Position numbers and translations under genes: made by a program
Assembly (NCBI GenBank): GCA_016794345.1
Contig: JAEUKE010000270.1
Coordinates: 186,001-250,000, forward strand
From: Myxococcales bacterium
GTDB lineage: Bacteria > Myxococcota_A > Polyangia > Polyangiales > Polyangiaceae
Length of the DNA stretch: 64,000 bases
Reading direction: 5' to 3'
Shown: positions 16,101 through 24,204 of the stretch, piece after piece
How the letters are laid out: each line of letters opens with the position of its first letter
Numbering within the stretch: position 1 is the stretch's first letter
Notes under the pieces: model-generated
Seen by the model: only the letters and a program-made list of their open reading frames with translations
Told to the model about the DNA's origin: nothing
Database searches by the model: none

Positions 16101-19014
16101 GGCCAGCGCGATGACGCGACGGCTCGCGGACCTCTACGAGCACAAGCTCGGAAAGGGCGACGAGGCGCTCGGCGTGCTCGAGTCGCTCGCCGACCAAGGC
16201 GATCAGCCCTGCCGCGACGCCTACATCGAGCTCGGCGACCGCCTGGGCTGGAAGGGCGTCGTCGCCACCAAGTCCCTGCAGTGGACGGAGGGCGCACCGC
16301 CGGCGAAGCGACACGAGGCGCTCCGCACCGCGTTCGAGCGCTTCATGGAGATCGGGCGCGACAAGGACGCGGCGAAGGCCGCGCTCGAGCTCGCCCGCGC
16401 CAAGGTCGCGGACCGCGCGATCGGCGAGAAGCTCGAGGAGATCGCCAAGCGAAGCAAGGACCTCGACGCGCTCGGCATGGCCCACGAGATCCTCGCGAAG
16501 GAGCTCTCGGGCGCGGCGCGCGCGGCGGAGCTCGTGCGCCAGGCGGAGGTCATGGTCGAGGCGGGCTCGGACGCGCTCGACGCGATCCAGCACGGCGAGA
16601 GCGCGCTGGCCGGCGTGCCCATCGCCGAGGTGGAGCCGCTGCTCGGCCGCCTCGCCGCGCTGACGCAGGCGCCCGGTCACGTCGTCGATCTCTACGAGCG
16701 ACAGGTCGGCCGCTGCAAGTCGCCGAACGACAGGCTGACGGCCCTCGCTCGCGCCACGCAGGTGGCCGCGCAGAAGGGTGCGCACGATCGCGCGAAGAGC
16801 TTCTTCGAGCTCGCGCTCGGCGGTGGCGTCCAGGAAGAGACGCTCGAGAAGCTCGAGCAGGCCGCGCGCGACGGCGACGCGCAGACCGGCGTCGGGCCGA
16901 AGAGCCCCGGGTGTCTCCGTCGCATCTTGGCCGAGGCGCTCGCGGCCGGCGGTCAGGGCTCGCGCGACGGCGGACGCACGCGCGCAGCGCTGCTGCGCCG
17001 CGCCGCCACCATCGCGAACCGAGACCTGGGCGACGTCGACAAGGCGTTCGAGTGGGTGGGCGACGCCCTCGTCACCTACGTGGACGACGCGACGCTCGGC
17101 GCGCTCGACGAGCTCGGCGCGCAGGTCGGCGATCTGCGCCGCGTCGAGGCGACGCTCGCGCGCGCCCTGGAAGAGGTCTTCGACGGTCCGCTCGTCCGCA
17201 AGCTGCTCTCGCGACGCGCGCGCCTCCGCCGTGACCAGCTCGGCGATCGCCAGGGCGCGGCCACCGATCTCAAGAAGCTGCACGATCTCTCGCCCGCTGA
17301 CGGTGACGTCATGAACGAGCTCTCGAGCTTGCTCGAGCAGCTCGGTGACCACCGCGGGCGCATCCAGCTCTTCGAGGACCAGATCCTCCGCGGCCGCGAC
17401 CCGAACCAGCGGGCGGAGCTCGCCCGTCGTGTCGCGCGTCTCTGGGAGGAGGAGCTGGGCGACGCCCGCGAGGCTGCCGACGCTTGGCGGCGCGTCCTCA
17501 GGATGAAGGCGAACGACCCCGAGGCGACCGCAGGCCTCGAGCGCGCCAAGGCGGGCAAGCTGAACCACAACCCGACACCGGTCGTGGCTGCGGTCCCCGC
17601 GGCGGTGCCTCCTGCGCCGCTCACCCGACCGGCCGCGCCTCCGCCGTCGCTGCTCGATGCGTCGACGCCCTCGCGCCTCGCGCCCGAGGCCGCGCCGACC
17701 CGGCTCGACGCCGTCGCCACGTCGGCGGCGCTGCGCCAGGCCCTGTCGACGGGCGAGAGCGACGTGTTCAAGGGCTTGCCCGAAGAGACGGCCGACTCGG
17801 ACGAGGCGGAGGCCGCGCTCGCGGAGCTCCCCCCGCGTCCGGCCGGCTACACCGATCTCCTCGCGCAGCCGACGCCCGTGGTGCCCCTCGACGCGCTCTC
17901 CGGCGAGCCGCTCGCGTCGCCGCTCGCGTCCTCGAGCGTGCCGGAGGCGGCGCCGTCTGCGCCGGGCATGCTCATGAGCGAGAGCGGCGAGCTGCACGCC
18001 GCCATCTCGACGCGCCCGCCCACGATTCCGCCGGGACCCCGCGTCGCCGACGACTTCCTCGGCGCCGGGCCGGCGCATGGCGAGTCGGCGGCGGAGGGGT
18101 GGCAGGCCTCGTCTCCGGAGCATCCCGCGCCTGTCGATCCGGCGCCTGTCGATCCGGCGCATTGGGCCGCCCAGCAGGCTGGCGCGGGTCAACCGGCCTG
18201 GAACGATCCGGCCGCCGCGTGGGCGGCGCAGGGGCAGGGCTACCCGCAGGAAGGCTCCCAGCTTGCGGGCTGGCAGCAACAAGCAGAGCAGCCGGAGGCC
18301 GCCGGCTACGCCGGCCAGGCCTACCCGGGGCAGGCCTACCCGGGCCAGGCTTACCCGGGTCAGGGTCAGGCCCACGCGGGGCAGGAGGGTTACCCGGGGC
18401 AGCCGTATCCCGCGGAAGGCCAATACGCGGGGCACCAACCGCCCGCTCAGGGCGAATACGGCGCCTACCCGCAGTCCGGCTACCCCGCCGAGGGCTGGCA
18501 GCAGCAGCCCCAGCAGCCGCAGCATCAGGACGCTGCGGCGGCGGCCTGGGCCCAGCAAGCACACGCCCACGCGTGGGCCCAGCAACACGCGGGCGCCGCG
18601 CAGCCCGACGCCGCTGCTCAGCCCGGCTGGGCGCAGCAGCAGGGGCAATATCCTCAGGTCGGGTGGGACGCGCAGCAGGCGGCCCAGCAGCAAGCCTGGG
18701 AGCAGCAGAACGCGGCCTGGCAGGCGCATCAGCAGGCCGCCTGGGCGGCCCAGCAGGGCTACCCCGAGCAGCAGCAGGCTTGGGGACAACAAGCCTGGGA
18801 CCCGCAACAGCAGGCCTACACCCAACAGCCCAACCAGCCCGCCTCGTCGGCGCGGCCGCCGCTGCCTTCGGCCTCGTCGCTCCCGTCATCGGGGGGCTCG
18901 AGGCCGCCGCCGGTCCCCGGCTCCAAGCCTCCGTTGCCGAAGTCCAAGCCGCCGCCGGCCGACGACGACATCGAAGACGTCGACGACGCCGAGCTCATCG
19001 AAGAAGACCAATAG
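13132..19014 (+). CDS. Giant TPR protein with prion-like Gln/Ala/Tyr-rich C-terminus
   Basis: This 1960-aa protein has no signal peptide and no clear transmembrane helix, so it is probably cytoplasmic. Residues 1-~1480 are a long array of TPR-like helix pairs (ALENWRRVAELDPQNVFAIY, ALAKFREVLRLDPANTEALT, AWARIAALAPADDSAIQTAV), interrupted by an Ala/Pro linker at ~345-410. Residues ~1480-1670 are a Pro/Ala linker. Residues ~1676-1903 are low complexity, dominated by Gln, Ala, Trp, Tyr and Gly with AYPGQ repeats. The tail from ~1910 ends in an acidic stretch (DDDIEDVDDAELIEEDQ). It resembles the large TPR scaffolds of gliding-motility machineries in general plan only; I cannot assign it to AgmU/GltD or another named protein. 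The next gene starts 3 bp after its stop. Confidence 0.7.
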   Translation: MDPREMEMLIQRLVRNPHDEEALGYAHQAGQSDPRSYAILLEKVGMATPDPGFAAHWLSESANVWSITVGDAHHAARNFMAAIDKDPTATVPADRLAALYRERNEQKPLVALLEKLVKLLGPLLSSQPDVRGRLLGIHEELGRLWGEPPLGRKDRALENWRRVAELDPQNVFAIYQARELHKELGQLAESLPYFAMEQALADDMERKLALYRDESSVRLRINDGPGASQALRHARALLPDDVGLAQEFGASVVTRVESGEDVPGPEREEARAIFITLAESYDGEYGLGYATSALRCAPGDDRAMQLADHYAKQLGRVEELQPLYAAYVAANPAGFMAAEARLHAGARPPPPAKPAPPSGAVRGPAPAHEPAATRGAIGPAAAQSARASAGSFSGAGAPQPGHLLHEEPSEPQPADENEVRALLDQAQSEAQKGRKPTALAKFREVLRLDPANTEALTWVDEHLRQKRMYSELKEVLLAASRVTSQAPETRKAQLRDVAGLCETQLRDIETAITAAKQIVQLDRGDEQAREQLRRLLEKSQRWDDLATLLEQEAMSAPDVESKIALEKKLAGLHEQKRKDPAAAAEAWARIAALAPADDSAIQTAVKLFEKAEQYQQAADVIAENVSGVEDDTARGNLLGKLGELRRKAGDHGGAGDAYAEAGELTKNGKMWEEAEKAYVEAGRFVEAANAVDQRAKLEEGADAPKKAEFVARAAELYERAQDQGGAIEKLMEACRLVPTSDAYASRLEDLLRAAERFADLSSFLVERAAAIPDKGKRSSVRFAAAAVQREIGDSEAARETLLLVLNDGEDAKALELLIEDAMQRGDHQEHADLLKRLISLVSDKAQKLELSLREASLYADQLDDPRTAIERYEAITNELDPKSRVALHAIADLAEKIGEEPIAAKALEREVLLAEGDERVEIAQRLAQLYEGPLDDPKAAIRALDIVLEADSGDLDATERLLKLCEREEQWDRVAKLLATLLEYEGDEKEASAMTRRLADLYEHKLGKGDEALGVLESLADQGDQPCRDAYIELGDRLGWKGVVATKSLQWTEGAPPAKRHEALRTAFERFMEIGRDKDAAKAALELARAKVADRAIGEKLEEIAKRSKDLDALGMAHEILAKELSGAARAAELVRQAEVMVEAGSDALDAIQHGESALAGVPIAEVEPLLGRLAALTQAPGHVVDLYERQVGRCKSPNDRLTALARATQVAAQKGAHDRAKSFFELALGGGVQEETLEKLEQAARDGDAQTGVGPKSPGCLRRILAEALAAGGQGSRDGGRTRAALLRRAATIANRDLGDVDKAFEWVGDALVTYVDDATLGALDELGAQVGDLRRVEATLARALEEVFDGPLVRKLLSRRARLRRDQLGDRQGAATDLKKLHDLSPADGDVMNELSSLLEQLGDHRGRIQLFEDQILRGRDPNQRAELARRVARLWEEELGDAREAADAWRRVLRMKANDPEATAGLERAKAGKLNHNPTPVVAAVPAAVPPAPLTRPAAPPPSLLDASTPSRLAPEAAPTRLDAVATSAALRQALSTGESDVFKGLPEETADSDEAEAALAELPPRPAGYTDLLAQPTPVVPLDALSGEPLASPLASSSVPEAAPSAPGMLMSESGELHAAISTRPPTIPPGPRVADDFLGAGPAHGESAAEGWQASSPEHPAPVDPAPVDPAHWAAQQAGAGQPAWNDPAAAWAAQGQGYPQEGSQLAGWQQQAEQPEAAGYAGQAYPGQAYPGQAYPGQGQAHAGQEGYPGQPYPAEGQYAGHQPPAQGEYGAYPQSGYPAEGWQQQPQQPQHQDAAAAAWAQQAHAHAWAQQHAGAAQPDAAAQPGWAQQQGQYPQVGWDAQQAAQQQAWEQQNAAWQAHQQAAWAAQQGYPEQQQAWGQQAWDPQQQAYTQQPNQPASSARPPLPSASSLPSSGGSRPPPVPGSKPPLPKSKPPPADDDIEDVDDAELIEEDQ
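18316..18360 (+). repeat. Three tandem 15-bp units encoding QAYPG
   Basis: Three consecutive units of CAGGCYTACCCGGGN run at 18316-18330, 18331-18345 and 18346-18360, in frame with the giant TPR gene (residues ~1729-1743). Looser PGQ copies continue to about 18411. This looks like recent slippage or unequal expansion inside the low-complexity tail. Confidence 0.85.
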
Positions 19015-19017
19015 GCC

Positions 19018-19914
19018 GTGAGCGCCGTCGTTCCGCGCCCCGTTCGCCCCGGTGACCGAGTGGCGATCGTGGCGCCGTCGGGGCCCTTTCCGCCCGTCGT
19101 CGTGTGGAGAGGGCTCGCGTTCCTGCGTGAGCGTTATCGTCTGGTGTTCGACCGAGGCCTGTTTGCGCGCAGCGCCTACCTGGCCGGCGACGACGAGCGG
19201 CGCCGGTCCGAGCTCGCGCGCGCCCTCGAGGACGATGACATTGCTGCCATCATCGCGGCGCGCGGAGGATACGGCGCAAACCGCTTCGTACACGAGCTCG
19301 ATTGGCAGAAGCTCCGCGCACGGCCCAAGTGGATCGTCGGCTTCTCCGATATCACGGCGCTGCACGTCGAGGCGGCGAGCGTCGGCGTGGCCTCGATCCA
19401 CGCCTCGAACGTCACCGCGCTCGGGTGGTGTGACCGCGCGGCTCGCGCATCCATGATCGACGCGCTCGAGGACCCGCTGCGCTCCCGACGATACGAGGGC
19501 CTCGAGGTCTGGGTCCCGGGCGAGGCGGAGGGGCCCCTCTTCGGCGGCAACCTCGCCATCTTGCAGGCGTGCGCCGCCGCGGGGCGGCTCGAGGTGCCGC
19601 AGGGGGCCGTCGTCTTCCTGGAGGACGTGACCGAGAAGCCGTACCGCCTCGATCGTATGCTGACGACACTGTTAGTCGGCGGGCACCTGCGCGGCGCTCG
19701 GGCCTTCGTCCTCGGTGACTTCACCGACTGCGGCCCCGGCCCGGACGGCGCGACCGCCCACGAGGTCCTACGTCAGCTGCTCGCGCCGCTCGGCGTGCCC
19801 GTCGTGGCGGGGCTGCCCGCCGGCCACGGCCGTCGCAACGATCCGCTCGTCTTCGGCGGCCGCGCGCGTCTCGTCGCGCAGCCGTCCGGGGGCGTCGTCG
19901 AGATCGGCGGCTGA
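19018..19914 (+). CDS. LD-carboxypeptidase (peptidase family S66)
   Basis: This family removes the terminal D-alanine from tetrapeptide stem peptides during peptidoglycan recycling, in the cytoplasm. The 298-aa length is usual. The catalytic triad is visible: Ser110 in VGFSDIT, Glu202 in VFLEDVTEKPYRLDR, and His270 in PAGHGRRNDPL. The GD-x-VAIVAPSGP start is the family N-terminus. The GTG start lies 3 bp after the giant TPR gene's stop, suggesting co-transcription. It converges with the methyltransferase gene 4 bp downstream. Confidence 0.92.
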   Translation: MSAVVPRPVRPGDRVAIVAPSGPFPPVVVWRGLAFLRERYRLVFDRGLFARSAYLAGDDERRRSELARALEDDDIAAIIAARGGYGANRFVHELDWQKLRARPKWIVGFSDITALHVEAASVGVASIHASNVTALGWCDRAARASMIDALEDPLRSRRYEGLEVWVPGEAEGPLFGGNLAILQACAAAGRLEVPQGAVVFLEDVTEKPYRLDRMLTTLLVGGHLRGARAFVLGDFTDCGPGPDGATAHEVLRQLLAPLGVPVVAGLPAGHGRRNDPLVFGGRARLVAQPSGGVVEIGG

Positions 19915-19918
19915 CGCC

Positions 19919-20716
19919 CTACATCTTCGTCGCGCGCGCGAGGAGGTAGTCCTGCCGCAGGACGTTGTCCTCGAAGTAGTGCGACGCGAGCTCTTCGGCT
20001 TCCGCGCGGAGCGCGCGGGCCTTGTCGGGTGCGGTGGCGTCCAGCGTCGCGAGGAGCTTCTTGGCCGGTCCGAAGTTCGTCTCCATGAAGCGGCGGTAGT
20101 GCTGCACGCTCAGCATCGGGAAGCGCATGAGGCGATGGGTGAACGTGAGGTCCTTCACGTGTTGCCCGAGGCGCTCGCGCACGATCTTCGGATCGCCCCA
20201 CTCCGGCGGGGCAGCGACGCCGGAAGGCGGGGGCGGCGCGTAGCTGGCGAGCAGCTGGAACCACCTTCCGATGAACAGATCCGGCGGCCAGGTCGAGAAC
20301 GCGATCGTCCCGCCCGGCTTGAGGGCGCGGAGCATCTCGCTCACCGCCACGGTCGGTCGCGGCGCGAACATGTGGCCGAACTGGCTCACGACGAAATCGA
20401 AGCTCGCGTCCGGTACGGGCAGCGCCTCGACGTCGCCCTCGCGAAAGTCCACGTCGAGCAGCATGAGCGCGGCGTTCTCTTTTGCGCGCGCGACCAGCTC
20501 GGGTGTCAGGTCGACGCCCGTGACCTTGGCGCCGAGCCGCGCCGCGGTCAGCGCGACGACACCCGTCCCGCAGCCGACGTCGAGCACGGCGGCGCCCGGT
20601 CGAACCTTGGCGAAGCGCACGAGATCCGGCGCGGTGGTGGCCGTGAACTGCTCGATGGGCGCGAAGCCCGACCACGCCTGCTTCTGGCTCTCCTTGAACG
20701 CGTCGAGCTGATCCAT
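19919..20716 (-). CDS. Class I SAM-dependent methyltransferase (UbiE-like)
   Basis: This 265-aa soluble enzyme has motif I VLDVGCGTG at residues 44-52, motif II VTGVDLTPELV, DFREGDVEALPVPDASFDFV and a post-motif MLRALKPGGTIAFSTW. This is the UbiE/Methyltransf_11 pattern. The C-terminal ~100 residues are helical, and the substrate is not identifiable. The ATG at 20716 is preceded by GAAGAGAC as a ribosome site. It is divergent from a membrane protein gene, with a shared 78-bp intergenic region. Confidence 0.88.
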   Translation of the reverse strand: MDQLDAFKESQKQAWSGFAPIEQFTATTAPDLVRFAKVRPGAAVLDVGCGTGVVALTAARLGAKVTGVDLTPELVARAKENAALMLLDVDFREGDVEALPVPDASFDFVVSQFGHMFAPRPTVAVSEMLRALKPGGTIAFSTWPPDLFIGRWFQLLASYAPPPPSGVAAPPEWGDPKIVRERLGQHVKDLTFTHRLMRFPMLSVQHYRRFMETNFGPAKKLLATLDATAPDKARALRAEAEELASHYFEDNVLRQDYLLARATKM

Positions 20717-20794
20717 GACCGTCTCTTCGGCCGGCCGCTGCTCGGCGGCAAGGCCGGAGCGGGCACGCCGGAGGTTCCGCGCTACGCTCGGGCG

Positions 20795-22090
20795 ATGGTG
20801 CCGCGCACCTCGACGTTCGTGTGGGCCGTGGTCGCCGCGGTCGCCGCGGGCCTGGGCGCCCACGCCGCGGCCGCCGGCACGCGCGGCGCTCACCTGGCCT
20901 TGGGCCTTGGCGCGCTCGTGATCTGTGTGGGCGCGCGTCGCGTCGTCGGACCCGGCGCCGGCCGCGGCTTCGCGGTCGGCTTCGCCCTGCTCCTGCCGCT
21001 CGCGTTGCTCGGCGCGTTCGGCGCGGCCGACGTCGTCCTCCTCGGAGGCGGGCTCGGCGCCGAAACGTCGAAGCTCGATCGGGCCGGAGGTGTCGCGTTC
21101 GTCGGTGCGCTCGCGGCCGGCGCCTTGGGGCCGGCGCTCACCGGCGCGTTTCGTCGTCGATCACACGGACCCAACCCGCTGTCGTGGGGGCTCTTGGTGT
21201 TGGCCGTCGGGCTCGGCGTCGCCTCGCTCCTCTCGTTCGAACGGCTCGGTGGACGGCCAGCCCCCGACGACCTGCGCGGCGTGCTCGTGGCGCACGCGGA
21301 GATCCCGCGGCGGCCGGTGCCCGACCGCTGCCTGCTCCCCGGCCGGGGCACGCGCCTCGACAGGCTCGACCAGACCTGCGACGAGGCGATCCTGGAGGAC
21401 GAGGGCGCGCGGCTCGTTCGGACCTGTCACTCGGAGCGGAAGTGCCGCCTGCGCGTCGACCTGCGCGACGGGCTCGGCCTGCGCCTGGACGGCGTCTCCG
21501 TCGCGCCGGGCCAGGCCCTCACGCTCCTCCGCGACGCGCGCTCCGAGCTGTGGGCGGTCGCTGCCGCGGAGACGAACGGCTCCGCGCCGACTGAGCGGAT
21601 CGTCGCGGCGGTCACGCGTGGTGATCGTGCGCCCGCGGGTGTTGTCCGCGCGAGATCGGTCCGCGGGCTCTTGGCGCCGGATCCCGACGCGGTCTTCCTC
21701 GGTGCGCTCGCGATCGCCGTCGCGCTCTACGGCGCTTGGAGGCTCCGCGGGGCCGCGAAGCGGATCGCGGCGGTGCAGGCCGGGCGGGACGCGGAGCTCC
21801 TCGACGGGGGCTGGGTCAACGTCGAAGGAGAGCGAGCGCTCGCGCGGAGCATCGCCGAGACCGCGGACGCGGGCGCCCTGGGGCCGCTCGTCGTCGAAGA
21901 GCTGGATCGACGGGAGGGGTATCGCGTGACCGGCGTCGCGCCGGTCGGGATCGTGGCGCGAGGGAAGAAGGCGGAGGTCGTGTCGGAGCTCGACTCGGAG
22001 CGGCGCGATCTGGGCGCCGCCTTCCTCGTCGCTGCGCTCCACCTCGCCGTGCCGCTCGTCGCGAACGCGCTGGTCGGGCGGCTGCTTTGA
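20795..22090 (+). CDS. Multi-pass membrane protein of unknown function
   Basis: This 431-aa protein has four or more N-terminal hydrophobic helices within ~150 residues (FVWAVVAAVAAGLGAHAAAA, VGFALLLPLALLGAFGAADV, WGLLVLAVGLGVASLLSF). A soluble periplasmic-like segment follows, containing CLLPG...CDEAILEDEG and CHSERKC, four cysteines that could pair. Then come another helix (VFLGALAIAVALYGAW), a cytoplasmic stretch and a final helix (AAFLVAALHLAVPLVANALV). I recognise no family. The start is the ATG after CGGGCG at 20795. The frame is open much further upstream, but that part is antisense to the methyltransferase. Confidence 0.6.
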   Translation: MVPRTSTFVWAVVAAVAAGLGAHAAAAGTRGAHLALGLGALVICVGARRVVGPGAGRGFAVGFALLLPLALLGAFGAADVVLLGGGLGAETSKLDRAGGVAFVGALAAGALGPALTGAFRRRSHGPNPLSWGLLVLAVGLGVASLLSFERLGGRPAPDDLRGVLVAHAEIPRRPVPDRCLLPGRGTRLDRLDQTCDEAILEDEGARLVRTCHSERKCRLRVDLRDGLGLRLDGVSVAPGQALTLLRDARSELWAVAAAETNGSAPTERIVAAVTRGDRAPAGVVRARSVRGLLAPDPDAVFLGALAIAVALYGAWRLRGAAKRIAAVQAGRDAELLDGGWVNVEGERALARSIAETADAGALGPLVVEELDRREGYRVTGVAPVGIVARGKKAEVVSELDSERRDLGAAFLVAALHLAVPLVANALVGRLL

Positions 22091-22148
22091 GCGTGTGCTC
22101 GAAGGTTGAGCGACCCCCGTCGGGCCCGACCATGGTACGAAAGGCAGG

Positions 22149-22988
22149 ATGTGGCTTGGTGTGGCGCGCGAACGTGCCTTCTTCTCGGCGCTGATCGCGG
22201 GGGCGATCCTCCTCGGCGCATGTGACGAGGACGCAGAAGGCTCCGGCGGAGAGAGCGAGACCGGCGCGGGCGCGGGCCAGGCCGACGCGGCCTCGACCGC
22301 GGGGCCGGGGCCCGCGGCGACCACCGGCGCCTCGACAGGGATCGGCGCCGGGCCACACGTGGCCGCGCACGGGCTGAGCTTCTACCGCTACGGGGAGACG
22401 GGCGCCGCGTCGATCGACTCGCCGCCGCTCGACACGCGCGCGGCCGGAAGCACCCTCGTCGTGAGCACCGGACGCGGCGACCTGAGCACCGTGGCCTTGC
22501 CAACGGACTCGTTCGGAAACTCCTCCGCGCTCCTGGGTAGCCCTCACGCGTACACGCTCTGGCCCACGTCGGGCACGGCCGTTCACGCCTTCGAGGATGT
22601 GCTGGGGGGACCGGGCCACGTGGTCTCGAGCCCCACGGCGTCACACGACGAGATCACGCTCGCGGTCGTCGAGGTTGCCGGGGCCACACGCGTCGCGGAC
22701 GTGCAGTGGGTCGAGCGTCTGGCGGGGAGCCCGCTCACCAGCGCGCCGGTGACCACGACCAGGCCTTCCACGCTGGTGGCGTTCTGGTGGGGTGACGCAG
22801 GCGTCGACGGGGAGAAGATCGCGACGCCCAACAACGGCTTCGTCGTCCTCGACTCGATCGGCGAGCCGGGCTCGCTCGTACAATGTTTCGTCGCCGCGAA
22901 GGACGTCGCGGAGCCGGGGACCCACGACGTCACGTGGGAAGCGACGCCGGCCCAGGGCGCGCAGCTCTGGCTCGTGGCGGTCGAGTAG
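22149..22988 (+). CDS. Lipoprotein of unknown function
   Basis: This 279-aa protein has a short signal (MWLGVARERAFFSALIAGA), an ILLGAC lipobox, and a Gly/Ala/Ser/Thr-rich linker to about residue 70. It continues as ~210 residues of beta-rich sequence ending in QLWLVAVE. The end resembles the beta-sandwich modules of secreted myxobacterial proteins, but I cannot name the family. It converges on the cytochrome-like lipoprotein gene 7 bp later. Confidence 0.6.
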   Translation: MWLGVARERAFFSALIAGAILLGACDEDAEGSGGESETGAGAGQADAASTAGPGPAATTGASTGIGAGPHVAAHGLSFYRYGETGAASIDSPPLDTRAAGSTLVVSTGRGDLSTVALPTDSFGNSSALLGSPHAYTLWPTSGTAVHAFEDVLGGPGHVVSSPTASHDEITLAVVEVAGATRVADVQWVERLAGSPLTSAPVTTTRPSTLVAFWWGDAGVDGEKIATPNNGFVVLDSIGEPGSLVQCFVAAKDVAEPGTHDVTWEATPAQGAQLWLVAVE

Positions 22989-22995
22989 CGCCGCC

Positions 22996-24204
22996 TCACT
23001 CCGCAGGGAAACGCGATTCGAGATCGTCCACGACCGCGGCGCTCTCGTTGACCACGCGCTCGGCGATCATGGGCTCGGCCTTGAACCAGCCGAAGGCGCG
23101 CAGCGACGAGACGGTGGCGCGCGCCTTCCCCTGGAGGGTGAGATCGTGGGTGGAGGTGAACACGTCCGCCGGGAACGCAGCCGGGTCGAGGCCGTAGTTC
23201 GCCCTCGCTTGCTCGAGGACAAACGTCCCCACGTGGCAGCCGGCGCACGAGAGATCGTCGGGAGAGAAGTGGAGCGGGCTCTGCACGCGGAGGTGCTTGG
23301 CGAAGGACCCGGCGCGCTGCTCGGCCGTGGCCTGATCCATCCGGGTGTTGCTCAAGAGAACGCGCTCGTCCGACGGGACGGAGCTGATCGGGTTGACCGT
23401 GTACTCCCAGCCGCCCTCGACCTCGGTGCGGATCACCTGCTGGTTCGACTGCCCGAGCCCGGCGATGTCGAGCATCGTGAGCTCGCCGCCCTCTCGCTCG
23501 AAGCCGCCGAAGAACCAGACCTCGTTCACCGGCGGCGCCCGCAAGAAGAAGGTCATGCGCGACAGGTTCTGCTCGCCGGCGAAGCGGAGGACGACCTCCT
23601 TCAGGGCGGCGCCGTACGCGCCGTCGAGCCCTTGCGCGACGAGCGCGGCGTGCACGTCGAGCGGCGCGTCCGCGACCTCGGGCGCGAGCGAGCGCAGGCG
23701 CCGGAGCTCGCTCACCAGCTCCACGAGCTCGGCCTCTTCCAGCCGGTAGAAGAGGTGGAGGGCCGAGTCCTTCATGGACGCGTCGTTGGCGACGGGCTGC
23801 ATGACGAGTCGGATCTGCGCCTCACACCCGGTCGGCTTGGGGAAGCAGCCGTCGAAGCGGATGGCGACGGTGCGCATCCGGTCGTAGTCGAGGCCCTGCG
23901 ACGGCGTGACCGGGAAGGTGGGGATCGCGTCGTAGACGTCCTGGGGGAGGAGCACGCCCTTGGCGCCCTGGCTCGTCGCGACCAGGTGGCCGGGGGCGTC
24001 CTTCGAGGCGGGGAGGGGGACGAGGACCGAGACGTCATTGAGCCCCAAGCGAGGCGCGGCGGGCTCCGGCTGGGGCTCGGGCTCCGGCTCGGGCTCCGGC
24101 TCGGGATCGGTCTCCGCCTGCGTCTCTTCGCCGCAGCCGGTGATCGGTGCGGTCCCGGCGAGTGCCGAAGCGAGGAGCATGCTAACGAGGGCCCAGGTCC
24201 GCAT
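22996..24204 (-). CDS. Exported protein with a single c-type heme motif
   Basis: This 402-aa protein has a lipoprotein-like signal ending at PITGC, then a Pro-Glu repeat linker (PEPEPEPEPEP). The body is ~330 residues with LNDVSVLVPLP at its start. Near residue 325 lies SCAGCH, a CxxCH heme c motif, in SPDDLSCAGCHVGTFVLEQ. Myxobacteria carry many such one-heme secreted proteins of unknown role. The distal Met ligand cannot be assigned. The start is the ATG at 24204; a second in-frame ATG at 24180 would shorten the n-region. Both overlap start codons of the divergent gene, so the two genes have essentially no intergenic region. Confidence 0.65.
   Translation of the reverse strand: MRTWALVSMLLASALAGTAPITGCGEETQAETDPEPEPEPEPEPQPEPAAPRLGLNDVSVLVPLPASKDAPGHLVATSQGAKGVLLPQDVYDAIPTFPVTPSQGLDYDRMRTVAIRFDGCFPKPTGCEAQIRLVMQPVANDASMKDSALHLFYRLEEAELVELVSELRRLRSLAPEVADAPLDVHAALVAQGLDGAYGAALKEVVLRFAGEQNLSRMTFFLRAPPVNEVWFFGGFEREGGELTMLDIAGLGQSNQQVIRTEVEGGWEYTVNPISSVPSDERVLLSNTRMDQATAEQRAGSFAKHLRVQSPLHFSPDDLSCAGCHVGTFVLEQARANYGLDPAAFPADVFTSTHDLTLQGKARATVSSLRAFGWFKAEPMIAERVVNESAAVVDDLESRFPAE

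Noticed and set aside
18316..18411. CRISPR-like tandem units
   Set aside because: The 15-bp repeats are contiguous, lack spacers and encode QAYPG in frame.
13084..18825. Very long open frame on the minus strand
   Set aside because: It is antisense to the giant TPR gene, is Arg/Leu-rich without domains, and reflects third-position GC bias.
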